Part shown: one piece after another, positions 1 to 13,000 of the stretch
Layout of the letters: each line of letters opens with the position of its first letter
How positions within the stretch are numbered: position 1 is the first letter of the stretch
Assembly (NCBI GenBank): GCA_903813345.2
Contig: CAIIXF020000006.1
Coordinates: 12,900,348 to 12,964,347, forward strand
DNA from: Owenia fusiformis
Lineage: Eukaryota > Annelida > Polychaeta > Sabellida > Oweniidae
Length of the DNA: 64,000 bases
Direction: 5' to 3'
Notes under the pieces: generated by a model
The model's database searches: none
Told to the model about the DNA's origin: nothing
What the model saw: only the letters and a program-made list of their open reading frames with translations
Position numbers and translations under genes: made by a program

Positions 1-104
1 TCCGGGAACGGGATAATTACGCCCCAGTCAATTACAGTTTGATTTCTGCCCAAATCATATCGATAAGCTTTCCAAATCAAACTGTCATTGACTGTGAGCT
101 GTAG

Positions 105-918
105 GCACATGCTATCTATTGCAAGACTTATGCCTGGCACAACAGTCACCATATATAAAGTGTTTTTAAGTTTCGCAATGATCCTGCCATGACCGTGGTA
201 GTGATATCGCGAAAGCCTGGTATTACCATGACAATGCTATATTGTATTGAAAGGCCTGTCAAAGGCTTATATGACTGTGGCAATGGTTGTAATGTAAGGC
301 CTGTCATGGCCGTGGTAATGTTAAAGCTTGATATGACCGTGACAATGTTAGCATTCTTGAATGAGATTAGAATTAGAGTATGTGAAAATGAATTATGAGT
401 TAAAGTAGGAGTAGTATCTGAAATTTTTCATTACGGTATTCTCATGCTACTAAATGTCATTTAATATAACCATTATCACTTTCATATTGTGCTTTAACAT
501 TACCATGGTGACAGGCCTTGCAACCATTGTCACGGTTATATCAGGCTTCAATAGGCTTTAACATTATCAGGCTTTAACATTACCACAGTCATAACAGGCC
601 TTGCAACCATTGTCACGGTCATATCAGGCTTTAACTTTACCACTGTCATGACAGGCCTTGCAATATAGTATAGCATTGTCACAATCATATCAGGCTTTGA
701 CATTACCACCATCATGACAGGCCTTGCAATATAGTATAGCATTGTCACGGTTATATCAGGCTTTATAATTACCACCGTCCTGACAGGCCTTGCAATATAG
801 TATACTGCTTTCATGATAACACTACCACGGTCATGGCAGGATCCTTGGCAACTTAAAAACACCCAATAACATGGTGACAGTTGTGCCAGGCATAAGTCTT
901 GCAACAGATAGGGTCTCG
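105..918. mobile_element. Foldback element, family A, copy 1
   Basis: The ends are inverted copies: GCACATGCTATCTATTGCAA at the left and GCAACAGATAGGGTCTCG at the right, continuing inward through GCCTGGCACAAC..GTCACCAT, GTTTTTAAG and GATCCTGCCATGACCGTGG. Inside are short inverted/direct units built on GGCCTGTCATGACCGTGG and AATATAGTATAGCATTGTCA. No coding region is present. The element lies upstream of the first coding exon, probably in intron 1. A second copy is at 6832-7958. Confidence 0.75.
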
Positions 919-1092
919 CTATTGTTAAAAACTAAAATCTGTAGGACCTCTGTGTAATCAATTCATTGCTTTGCGCTTATCATGTGTACCTGTGCAGGTC
1001 TAATTAGCTTACTCTTCCTAATTACTCAGTAATGATTTATGAAACAGCTGACGACATATGTTTGTTGATGAACTTTTATATTTTCTTGCAGA

Positions 1093-4000
1093 ATGAAAAC
1101 AGAAGAGAAACAAGAGAATCATACCGGTATGGAGGCTGTTAAAAATAAAGTTCGTTCTTTGCTCAGTGCTTTTGAGCACGATGATCCAGCAAAAACCAAA
1201 ACTGTTGTTGTTGCCTCTGATCCCACTTTGAAACAAACAACACCAAAATCAAAGTCATTTCAAGAGATTTTCTCTGATACAATCCGGAAGCTGCCTTCTA
1301 GAAATGGAGTGAATGATAAGACACAAAAAATAGTTTGTAAAACTAAAAATAAAGTTCTAGATTCAATCATGATTGATACGATTAAGAAAGAGCCGAGAGC
1401 TCCTGATTTAACTACAAATGGCACAATCAATTTGAAACATACAATATCTTCTGATATAAAAGAAGCAAACACAATCACATGTAATGGAATAGCAGCGGAA
1501 ACAATAGGAATGCTCACCGACCCATCAATTGCTTTAAATGGTACAAAAAGTATCACTTCAAGTGCAACAAAATTCAAAGTGAAAAAAGAGCCAAAAGGGT
1601 TAAAAACCAAATCTCCTAAAACTGCAAGGCCTCTGCGACAAACGCCTCAGAGGGTGCAAAGTAACGAACAGAAGCCTCGAAAGCGACGTAAAAAACAGTT
1701 GATTGAAAGTAATGGTGACAAAGCTAATGTTTCAGTAAATGCTTCAATGTCTTCTCATCATAATGGAAGGCTTAACCAAGTCAGGATTACAATAAATGGC
1801 GTGAAGATCAAAGTTGATCACAGTATCCTGGCCAGATGGAGCGATGGGAGGTTTTACATGGGGACAATTGTCAAGGTAAATATACTGAACGGGTTCACGT
1901 TTCTACAAATTTTACCAAAAATCACTTGAAAAGTGCTTGTCCGAAGTCTTTATTCTATGTTTTCTACCTGCCATCATGTGTTCATCCTTTTCTGAAGAGT
2001 ATGACTTTTATACTGTTTTATTACAGGCTGATGTAATCAAAGAGAAATGTCTTGTTCAGTTTGAGGATGATTCTCGCTACTGGGCATTGTTTAAGGACCT
2101 GAAGGAGGCACCGCCAAAAGGTGAAATCCACTGCAATAGCTGTTTTAGTGTAACATCTGATAAACCTAATGAAATTGTGCTCTGTGACAAATGTGGGATA
2201 GGTAAGTTGTTTGATATATTAATTAATTTAATGAGTCTGGAAAGCACATGGATTTTATGAGAAAACCAAATTTGAAACAAGCCATGGTATGTAACATTGT
2301 TGCAATTAAAAATGTTGATTAGGGCAAGTTGTGCCAAATAAAACACATGAACATATAAAACTAGCAATGAATAAAGCCTACAAAGATAACTACATGTGCA
2401 ATACTATAATCTTAACTATATAATTCTAAACTACATGTATATGCATTTTTTTTATTGCGTCACTAAATTGTGAAATTGAATTGTATCAAAATTAAATATT
2501 CAATATTCATATCAGATAACATCAACCTCTAAAGTTAACGTTGAATTGATATTATATTGTTTTGCTCCAGGCACAGCATAGACTTGCATTTTAATTTTAA
2601 CTTAACCACCTAACTGCACTTACATTATATACCTAGCTACCTGTTTTACCACCTAACTGCTCTTATATACCTAGCTACCTGTACTTTACTCGCAAACTGC
2701 ACTTACATTATATACCTAGCTTCTTGTACTGTACTACCAAATTGCAGTACTGCACTTACATTATATACCTAGCTTCTTGTACTTTACTACCAAACTGCAG
2801 TACTGCACTTACATTATATACCTAGCTACCTGTACTTTACAACTATACACCTAACTGTAACTGTACTTGCACCTGATCTTGTAGGTTACCATCAGCACTG
2901 CCACAACCCTCCAATAGAAGATGATGTACTGCAGCCAGATGCAGAGTGGATCTGCAGACAGTGTATCTTCAGGAAGTATAAGCAGGTAACTCAGAGATTC
3001 CTCAGAGTGAAAGAGACCAGGGTCTAAGCTAAGCTATTTGTCTATTAGTCTAGCTACAAGCCCCTGTGACTCCCCCACCCCCACTTCTTGACTACACACC
3101 TTCCTTGTGGGGAGATGTATAGTGGGAGGATCACAGGGGCTTGTAGCTAGACTCAATGTTTATAATGGCTCTGGGTACACTTTTGTGAAACCAGCAACCT
3201 TCATCCAGAACTAATATTACACTCATGTGTGTCCATATGAAATTTTGTTTGAAAATTGAACTGGATGGAAAAAGATTTTGCAGTGTTTCTTCCTGAAAAC
3301 ATTGGCAAAGTTCATGTATTCAAAATCATGATTTTTATCTTGAACCAATTCCAAGATCAGTTTGTTTTTAAAAATCAGAAAATTCCAAGTTTCAAATATA
3401 TTCTTATTAAGACATTGTTTTAGCCATGTGAAAAGTGACTGCTAATTTGGAAAACAAATGTCATGCCTTTCAGCAATGAATTCTGATCATGTTTCATAAC
3501 TAAAACAATTGAATAGAGTTTAATTATTAAATTATACCTGTATTTCACAGATTCTCAGATGATTAACATCATATGTTTTGACTTCTGTCAATTTTATGCT
3601 CATTAATTAAAACATGTCCTTGCAACTGTGAATTAATTAAATTCCTATATTAGTCTATATAGGTCTATTCTATTTACTTAAAGGTGCAACAATTAGTGCA
3701 GGGGGGCCCGGGCCATTCAACTATCATCGATCAGTGTATCAAAATATATTTAAGTTTGGATATTTCATCAAGACTAACATATATTTTTATTATCCCCAAA
3801 GAAACCCCCTGGATGAAAATTATTACAGCTGATATTCGTCTTGAAATGTGGTGAATCTTAAAAATCTATAAGTGGGACTCCCTATAAACTTAATTTTCAC
3901 TTCTAAATGCTGAAATTTAGAGTTTATCCATACATTTTAAGAAAATGGGTATGTCAAAGAAGATGTTAAGCCAAATATTGACCTGATGGCTCAGAAAGAA

Positions 4001-7000
4001 AAAAAAATTCGAATTTTCTCTTTACAGTCCTTGTTGCCCCTTTAATGGCTCATGTACTGTTATTTGCCTCAGTGTTAATAAGCCCCATCTACGCAATGAC
4101 ATTAATGCTGGATTTTGTTATTTTCAGTTGGATACACCACTCAAGATAGATACAACAGGTTAGTGTACAGAACAATTACTCATTAATTGTAAATGTATCT
4201 TATCAATGTAGTGCCATACACTACTGACCCCATTTTGTCACAATTTTTTTTTAACTTCCAACACTCCCTCTATAGATATTTAACTTCCATAGACATGGGC
4301 ATCTGGGGGATTGGGAGATATCCAGCATTGAGGGTATAATTTGTTAGCTTTTAACTTTAAGTAGAGGTAGAACATGGCATCATTTTGTTTTGACATAGCT
4401 ATATGTTTGAGTTATATTTGCAGTGTGAAAATATTATGTTTGCATGTGTACATTGTAAAGCATATACAAAATAGTTTCTAAATATTCGGTTATATTGAAC
4501 ATTTTTATTTAATTTTCTTTTTTTTGATCTTTCTTGAGAAAACACTAAGATGTTGAAGTTAAAGGCTCCATGTAAAATTTACACCGCTTTTGCTGACACT
4601 GTAGTCTAACCCAATGTTGCAAACAAAAAATTGTTAATTTTAAATGAAAATGTTGTGTGTGATTAAGTAGTTCATTTCACGAGTTATTGGTGTACAATCA
4701 TAATCTATTTTGGGTTCAAAAAATTTAGATGACCAGTTGAAAAATAATAGAGAACTCACAAGCACAGAAAGGGGTTCTTATCTAAAAATGCATATTTTTG
4801 TTGCTAAAATTTCGGTGAATTCATATATTTGTAAAGGATTTTTTCTTATGTTTTTTGAAATGTCCCAAATAATTTTTTAAGTCATGGCAAATAATGTGTG
4901 GATGTAAACAATATTTTCAAACTTAACATGGAGCCTTTAAGCAAAATTACTATTTTGTTTGATCATCATAAGCTTGTACATCAAATCATCAGCTTCAAAT
5001 CATTTGGGATTAAGATTATGATGGCAAAGGAAAAAGAAACGCATTTTCATAAGACTAAAAGGGTCAGGGCTGATGGTATGTAAATAATATCTATGATGAT
5101 GGAGATTTTACAGAAACAAGAAATAAATGCCATGAATGATGTATTTCTCTGCATGATAAAAAACAATTACGCTTCAGCATCATCCAATCAGTTTTCAGTT
5201 TCCTAAAATTCCAATTTGATTTGTAGAACAATCTTTCTGAATTTTGAATATATGATCACTTGAAAACTAAAATCTTATTTGTTTTTGGACATCTGTTTAC
5301 ATTAAATAGTAGTTGAAACGGACTGGTCTTCGTATAGATGTCACTTTCATCATTATTCAACTTATATAAAATTTATCTAGCAAAATGAATTAAATGTCAT
5401 TAATAGATGGCATGGAATGTGTTGAAAGATGCACTTGAGCTTGTGTTCATTTGATGTTTAAGCTAGATGATCCCATATTGAAATTTGACAGCAAATTTTG
5501 TCTCATCTTTCTACCTCATAGATGATACAGAGATTTTATAATATATTTGTTCGTATTGATCAAGAAATCTCCACAATCAAAGATACATCTGTGAAGTTAT
5601 TTTCCCCATCTACCCTGACCAGCCTATGTTTTTAGTTTGTTAGTTTGTTGTAGATGTTGAGTGATATAAACTTCAGTTTCGGACATTGATCAAATACTTC
5701 TAGTACTAAGAATATGTGAAAATATCAGTGAATTTTTCTGTATAAGGGAACAATTTATGGCCCATGTCCACAGTCACATGGGTGTATTCCATTGTCATTA
5801 ATTGCTGACGTCATTTTTCAGTAGCCAACCAGCATGCAGTCGCCAAATCTAGCTTTCCATATGATGTGAGTTTAGTTTTAGTTGTCTGTCTTAGGTAGCA
5901 TTCACAAATTCAACTGTCGGCTGACAGATTAATCTACTATTTTATGGCCAACTCATTTAGAATGTGAATAGTACATGCTATTCGATTATTACTAGTACCA
6001 CTTTTCCATTCATATTTAAATCAGTTGGCCATGAAATAGTGGATTTATCCGTCAGCCAGCAGTTGAATTCGGGAATGCCACCTTCAATTTTCATATTGAA
6101 TAGTCTATATCTACGAGTGATATATCAGGGCTATTATGGCTTAATTGACTTATTTTAGCCTAAGCTGTATGGGGACATCTGTCTCCATTTCATGAGTAAG
6201 GAACTCTACATTAATGGTAACAATTGAAATAAAAACATTTTCTTGATTTTAACCCTGATATATCATCAATAATGTTCCCTGTTCTTTGATTTCATGACTT
6301 AATTAAGTTACTTTGTTCACTCATTTTTATGAATGAATATAGATGTGTGTGAACAAATAATGTAAATATTGTCGCGACAGAATCAAGATTGAATGGTTCG
6401 GGGGTTTCATTAACACCAGGCAACAGGCAATATTCACCGGTTATTTTCACAAAATTGCCTGTGTTTTTAGGGACTTCTCAACTTTTACATGCTTTTATGA
6501 GTTCCATTAATTGTTGTTTTCATTTATTTATCCTGTTGTGAGATATTCTAGTGAAACCCCTGATGGTTACTTAAAGATTTCCTTTATCATTGTTGTTGCT
6601 ATTTTATGATGAGCATGAATGGGTTCTGAAGAACTGGATTAACATGTAGCCCTTTAATCACTCCTACATACTCTTGTTATGATGAGTCAATAAGTCACTT
6701 TCTGGTTAATCCTGTATCAATGTTGATTACATTACCTTCTTTGTTAAAGTTGTTTGTTGTTGTTGTTTAAAAATCTGGTTTGAAAACCTTGTTTAAACTA
6801 GTTCACTCACTGAACATAATCAGAGTTCAAAGCACATGCTATCTATTGCAAGACTTACGCCTGCCACAACCGTCGCCATGTTAATCAGTGTTTTTAAGTA
6901 GCGCAAGGATCCTGCCATGACCGTGGTAGTGTTATCTTGTAAGCCTGGTATAACCGTGACAGGCTGGTATAACCGTGACAATGCTGTATTATATTGCAAG

Positions 7001-10000
7001 GCCTGTCATGACCCTGGAAGTGTTATTGTGGAAGCCTGGCGCGACTGTAGCCTTTATTGTGGTTTATAAGCGAATGTGAATCTTAATGTATAGTAGTAAT
7101 TTTGTAATTTTGACATAGTTCAACACCATGATCATAGTATTAAACTGTTTAATTGTAATGACGATCACTTAAAATTGTTAAGGATATTCCTGGCATTAAT
7201 GTCATGCATATTTACTAGTCATTGCAATACATTATAACGGTCATAGTAGGACTAAGCCTAAATTTCAACATTACCACTCTCATACCTGAACTTGCAATAC
7301 TACAGTTGGGGACAAAAATAAATGACAGGTCGATTTTCGATCACCATTTCCTAATTATGGTGGTCTGAAAGCCCATAATTTCCAATATTGTCTAGATATA
7401 TATCCCTTAAAATTTGTATATTTTACATTTTATATAATCTCATCCACTGATGTATGGCCTCTTGTAAATTCTCTTATTTTTAACATGGGAAATCCTCACT
7501 TCAGCAAATCCACCTGTCATTTATTTATGTCCCCAACTGTATACTACATTGTCACGGTCATGCCAGGCCTTGCAGAACTATATAGCATTGTCAGGGTCAT
7601 GCCAGGCCTTGCAGTACTACAGTATATTACATTGTCACGGTCATGCCAGGCCTTGTAGTACTATATTACATTGTCACGGTCATGCCAAGCCTTTCAGAAC
7701 TATATTACATTGTCACGGTCATGCCAGGCCTTGCAGTACTATATTACATTGTCACGGTCATGCCAAGCCTTGCAGAACTATATTACATTGTCACGGTCAT
7801 GGCAGGCATTGCAATATAATACAGCATTGTCGCGGTTATACCAGGCTTTCAATATAACATTACCACGGTCATGGCAGGATCCTTGCGCTACTTAAAAAAC
7901 ACTGAATAACATGGTGACGGTTACGCCAGGCGTTAGTCTTGCAACAGATAGGGTCTCGTTCAAAGTTGGTCTGTCAGAGATTCAGAAATAAGGACCATGT
8001 CTTGATTTAAACCCACTATAAAATATTGATTTGAAATCTTGAGTGGTTCATATTTACATGTACTTGTTTTATTGTCCTCAATGTGTTTTATTGCCCTTAA
8101 TGTGTTTTATTGCCCTTTATTTGTTTTATTGCCCTTAATGTGTTTTATTGCCCTTAATGTGTTTTCCCTGGCTGAGAAAAATAAACACACAAATATAATT
8201 TTTTTGTTTTTTTTTGCTTTTCAATTACATAGCACTATATAGATTTTTAGAAATAGTACTGGGTAATAACAGGATGCAGCTGATAGGATGGAATTTGTCT
8301 CAAGAAATATTGAGATAAATGCTTAAACTTGAGTGGTGAAGTTGCCATAATCATAGTCAATAAATAATTTCAAAGGAGCCCAAATGATTAGTTATAACAA
8401 ACAACTTGTAATGTTTTGTGCCATAACAAAGCTGAAAGTATGTAAAGAAAAAAGTCTGAATGGTGTCACGTCACAACATGGGAGAAAATGTTGACAAAAG
8501 GAGACAATACAACTCCACTACTTCCCAGTTATCTAATTTCATTTCGTGTTATGTCCAAAATATGACTACGACTCATGATTTGTTTGGTGGGATTTGCTGT
8601 TCTGAGGAGTTGCTGTTTTTTATCACACCATCGGTGGGATATAGTCGTCATACTGGTCGTGATCGTGGTCGTGATCGTGGTCGTGATCGTGGTCGTGATC
8701 GTGGTCGTGGTCGTGATCGTCCCGCTTTTTGTCATCGCCGTTTAAGGAAAACTGCTCATCAGATTTTCTCCAAATTCGCAGAGATGATAGAGCATATGAA
8801 GTACTAGAGCTGATTAACTTTTGGGTGGCCATCTTGTTTTCTGGCGGCCATTTTGAAGGTTTTTCGAAAAATCTTGTCATCGCCATTTCAGGAAAACCGC
8901 TCATTGGATTTCCTTCAAATTTACACAAATGATAGAGGATATCAAGTACTAGAGCTGATTAACTTTTGGGTGGCCATCTTAATTTCTGGCAGCCATTTTG
9001 AAGATTTTTCGAAAAATCTTGTCATCGCCATTTAAGAAAATCCACTCATCGGATTTCCTTCAAATTTACACACATGATAGAGGATATCAAGTACTAGAGC
9101 TGATTAACTTTTGGGCGGCCATCTTGTTTTCTGGTGGCCATTTTGAAGGTTTTTCGAAAAATCTTGTCATCGCCATTTCAGGAAAATCGCTCATCGAATT
9201 TCCTTCAAATTTACACAAATGATAGAGGATATCAAGTACTAGAGCTGATTAACTTTTGGGCGGCCATCTTGTTTTCTGGTGGCCATTTTGAAGGTTTTTC
9301 GAAAAATCTTGTCATCACCATTTCAGGAAAACCGCTCATCTGATTTCCTTCAAATTTACACAAATGATAGAGGATATCAAGTACTAGAGCTGATTAACTT
9401 TTGGGTGGCCATCGTGTTTTCTTGTTCTTCAAATTTGTAAACATAATAGGAGAACAGTTTTCCTGGTTCATAGTGTCTGCCTATTTGATGGTGTGATCTC
9501 GTTCACGTCCTGTGCCTTGTTAGTTAAAATAACACAGGATTTGAAAAATGCACATTTTTACTGCTGTTAAGTCCGGTGTAGGTGTTAAGAAAACACTTAG
9601 CATACATAAAATTTAAATCAATGACATAACATAAACGTCTTACTTAGATTTAGATATTACTTCCTCATTATTCGTGAACTGTTATTAGTAGGTATTCCGA
9701 GAACCATAATGACATTATAGTTAAGCACAAATTAGGTGTGCTTAAGTAAGTACTCATTCAAGATATATGACTGAAAACTGTAAGTCAAGAAAACATGATA
9801 GTTTATTTTAGTATTTTTGAAATAAAATAGTTTTGTTGTGTGAAATAAAAATATGTAAACTGTAAAGGGTTTTCCAACCAAATAATTATATGAAGATGTT
9901 GTTGTTACAGTCTGGCAAATAAGGATTTTTTCACTATAGCCAAAGGAGGATTCTCGGTTTGGAGAACGAAGTTCATCAATCTAAATGAGCATTATCCCTG

Positions 10001-13000
10001 CTTCGGACAAATTTGATTTTTTTACATAATATAGATTTGAATGTCTTCTTTTGAATAGTCATAATTTAATTTGGGTAATATTTCTAGATTTTTCGCAAAA
10101 AAATATTAGCGCAGTACACTGATGAACTTCTTTCCCCAAATCGAGACTTGTATTTTATTGAATCGGTCTATTTGAGCATTATCCCTGCTTCAGACCAATT
10201 TGTTATTTTTACATCTTGTAGATTTAATTGTCCTCTTTTGAATATTCATAGTTTAATTTGGGTAATATTTCTATATTTTTCATGAAAAAAATTTTAGCCC
10301 AGGAGGCTGTTCTCCAAACCGAGAATCGTCCTTTGTCCAGAGACATTTGAAACACTCTCGCCAAAATATTTTTCGTCTGGCCATAATTTTGTCTAGTCAG
10401 CATAAATTTTGCCCTCATCTTAAACTGTGCATGAATTGCGAATGGTAAATTAAACTGCTTAAAATAAGTGGAAAGGCCACACATGTCTGTTTCCTGATCA
10501 ATGAAATTTCAGATTTGGGGTAGGCACTAGGCAGGTAGGTTCGTTGGAAAAATCTTACTCAAATTTTTTGAGGGTAAATTAGACAGAGCATGCTGATCAA
10601 ATGTCTATACTAGAGTTGTATGTACTAACAATATAGATAAAGAAAATTGTGTTATTAGGCTATACTGCTAGAGTATGTATCATCAAAGAAGCTTTTATTT
10701 CAGAGTTTGGAGAGATCAATATTTTGAAAATGCAGCATTTTTTGAATTGAACCTCTTTAAAATGAACATCATGAACTTTTTTTAGTCTAATGAGGATAAA
10801 CAAATAAAGGAATCAAATGTGCAAGGAGTTCTAGACAGGTATCTGGTTGTATAAATGAATCTTGACTTCAACAGTTTTTCATAAGTTATAAAGATGGCAG
10901 TGCGATCAATACAGATACAATACCAAAATTGTTACCTCTGAGTAGGCTAACTTCCTGCCTGCTCACCAGGAGGAGTGAGTAGCTCCCATAATTCTTTCAT
11001 ATTCTATCGTATTCGGGGATTCCCCATTACATCATCTCTTGCATCATCTCCAATCAAAGTGCAGGATTCGATCACGTGAACAATCATGAGCACATGCTCT
11101 CTCAGTGCTGCGCATGCGCAGAGTTAAATTTGAAATCGTTGGAATGGCGTTAACATCAGTTCAACATCATCATTTCAAACCTACGGTAATACTATTGAAG
11201 TTACTCGATCCATACTTGTAGAGAATACTCATAAAACTACAGTGAACATTTGGAGATCCATTTCAACGGCAAATTGAGGCTTGTTTATAAAATTTGTTTT
11301 CGAACGTGCTAATATGATAGGGCATCTTTGGGAAATCTCCCCCCCTGCCTGCTCACGGCAAAATTTAGACGATTTTCAGTGTTTTTTTTCTAAATACTGA
11401 TGATTATCTGGCTATTTTACTTCAAATTGTTCTTCTCTAAGGTAGGTGGCTTTATGTTCTTCTATTCTGATCATGTTTTAGGTAGAATAAAAAGCTTTGT
11501 GAATGGGAATAGGATCAACTATGAAACTTCATTTTTCAAGAATGTCGGGGATAAAAACTGTGAATTTCTAACATCCATCGCCGAAATTGTCGAGATAGAT
11601 CGCAACTTCTATCGCCAATTTTTTTTCACTCCCTGTTTTTGGCGTTTGGCGACCTCTTATTTGCCACACTGTGTTATTATCCAACTTAATGAAAAATATG
11701 TGTGTTTGTCCATCCATGCATTAGTCCATCCATTCGTTTGTCTGGGTGGTAACTCAAATACTGGTCGACAGATTTGATTTAAATTTTATAAGCTTATGGG
11801 TGTAGGACCTCTGTTCGTGAAGGAATTTTGAATATGGCCCCTCAGTTCAAAATGGCCGTCATTTTTCATAAAAAATGTGATTTTTGATAACTCAAATACT
11901 AGTTAACGGATTTGGTTCAAAGTAGGAGGGACAGTCATATGTTAGATTTTGGCTACTTTCTGAGGATTTAAACAGATGCATATGTTAGGCCAATGCATTA
12001 CCTCCAGGAAAAGCACTTCTAGAGATGATAAAATGTATTTTGACTTTGAGACAGGGTAGATGCAAACAACCCAGCCACATGTTTTTTCTGAAATGTTTTC
12101 CTGATTTTCAACCCCTTCCACTCCAGTTTTTATATTTTTTCTTGCATAGATATATTGCGTTTTGACACACAGTTAAACCCTTTAAAGGAATAAGTGATTC
12201 CTTTTAGATAAAGTGGAAAACAATATTTCCCATGTTATAAATTCATGCAATCCATTGCTTTCAGCTAATTTGGTCACCCATAATGAATATCTTGAAAACC
12301 CCTGTAGGAATTACTTATTCCTTAAAAGTGGTTAATTGTGTGTTAAAACACAACATATTGATGCAACAAAAATTAAAAAATCAGGGGTGGAGGGGGTTGA
12401 AAATCAGAACAACATTTCAGAAAAAACTTGTGGGTGGGTTTTTTGCACCTCCTTTGTCTCAAAGTCGTAATTATTTTATCATCTCTATGAGTGCTTTTAC
12501 TGGTGGTGATGCATTGATCTAACATATGCACCTGTTTAAATCCTCAGAGAATAGCCAAAATCTAACATGTGACTATCTGAAATCTGTTACACTAATTTTC
12601 CCTCCTCCTTTTATATACTGATGCCTAGGAACAAAGGAGCCAAATACCAGAGAACAGATTTGGTTCAAATTTTATATGATGATGCCTAGGCACAAAGTTG
12701 ATTTGTTCAAGAAAGAATTTTCAAGATGGCGGCTGAATTTCAAAATGGCCACCATTTTTCATTAAAATGTAATTTTTGATAACTCAAATACAAGTGAACG
12801 GATTTGGATCTTTTATATGATAATGCCTAGACACACAGTACCTCTGCTTGACAAAGAATTTTCAAGATGGCTGCTGAATTTTAAAATTGCCGCCATTTTT
12901 CGTAAAAATGTAATCTTTGATAACTCAAATAGCAGTGAACAGATTTGGTTCAAATTTTATATATTGATGCCTAGGGACACAGTAGCTCTGTTCGAGAAAG

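Noticed and set aside
8460-8807. 115-codon frame with RDRG repeats
   Set aside because: The repeat CGTGATCGTGGT is open on both strands; the frame runs into the 145-bp array and has no protein family features.
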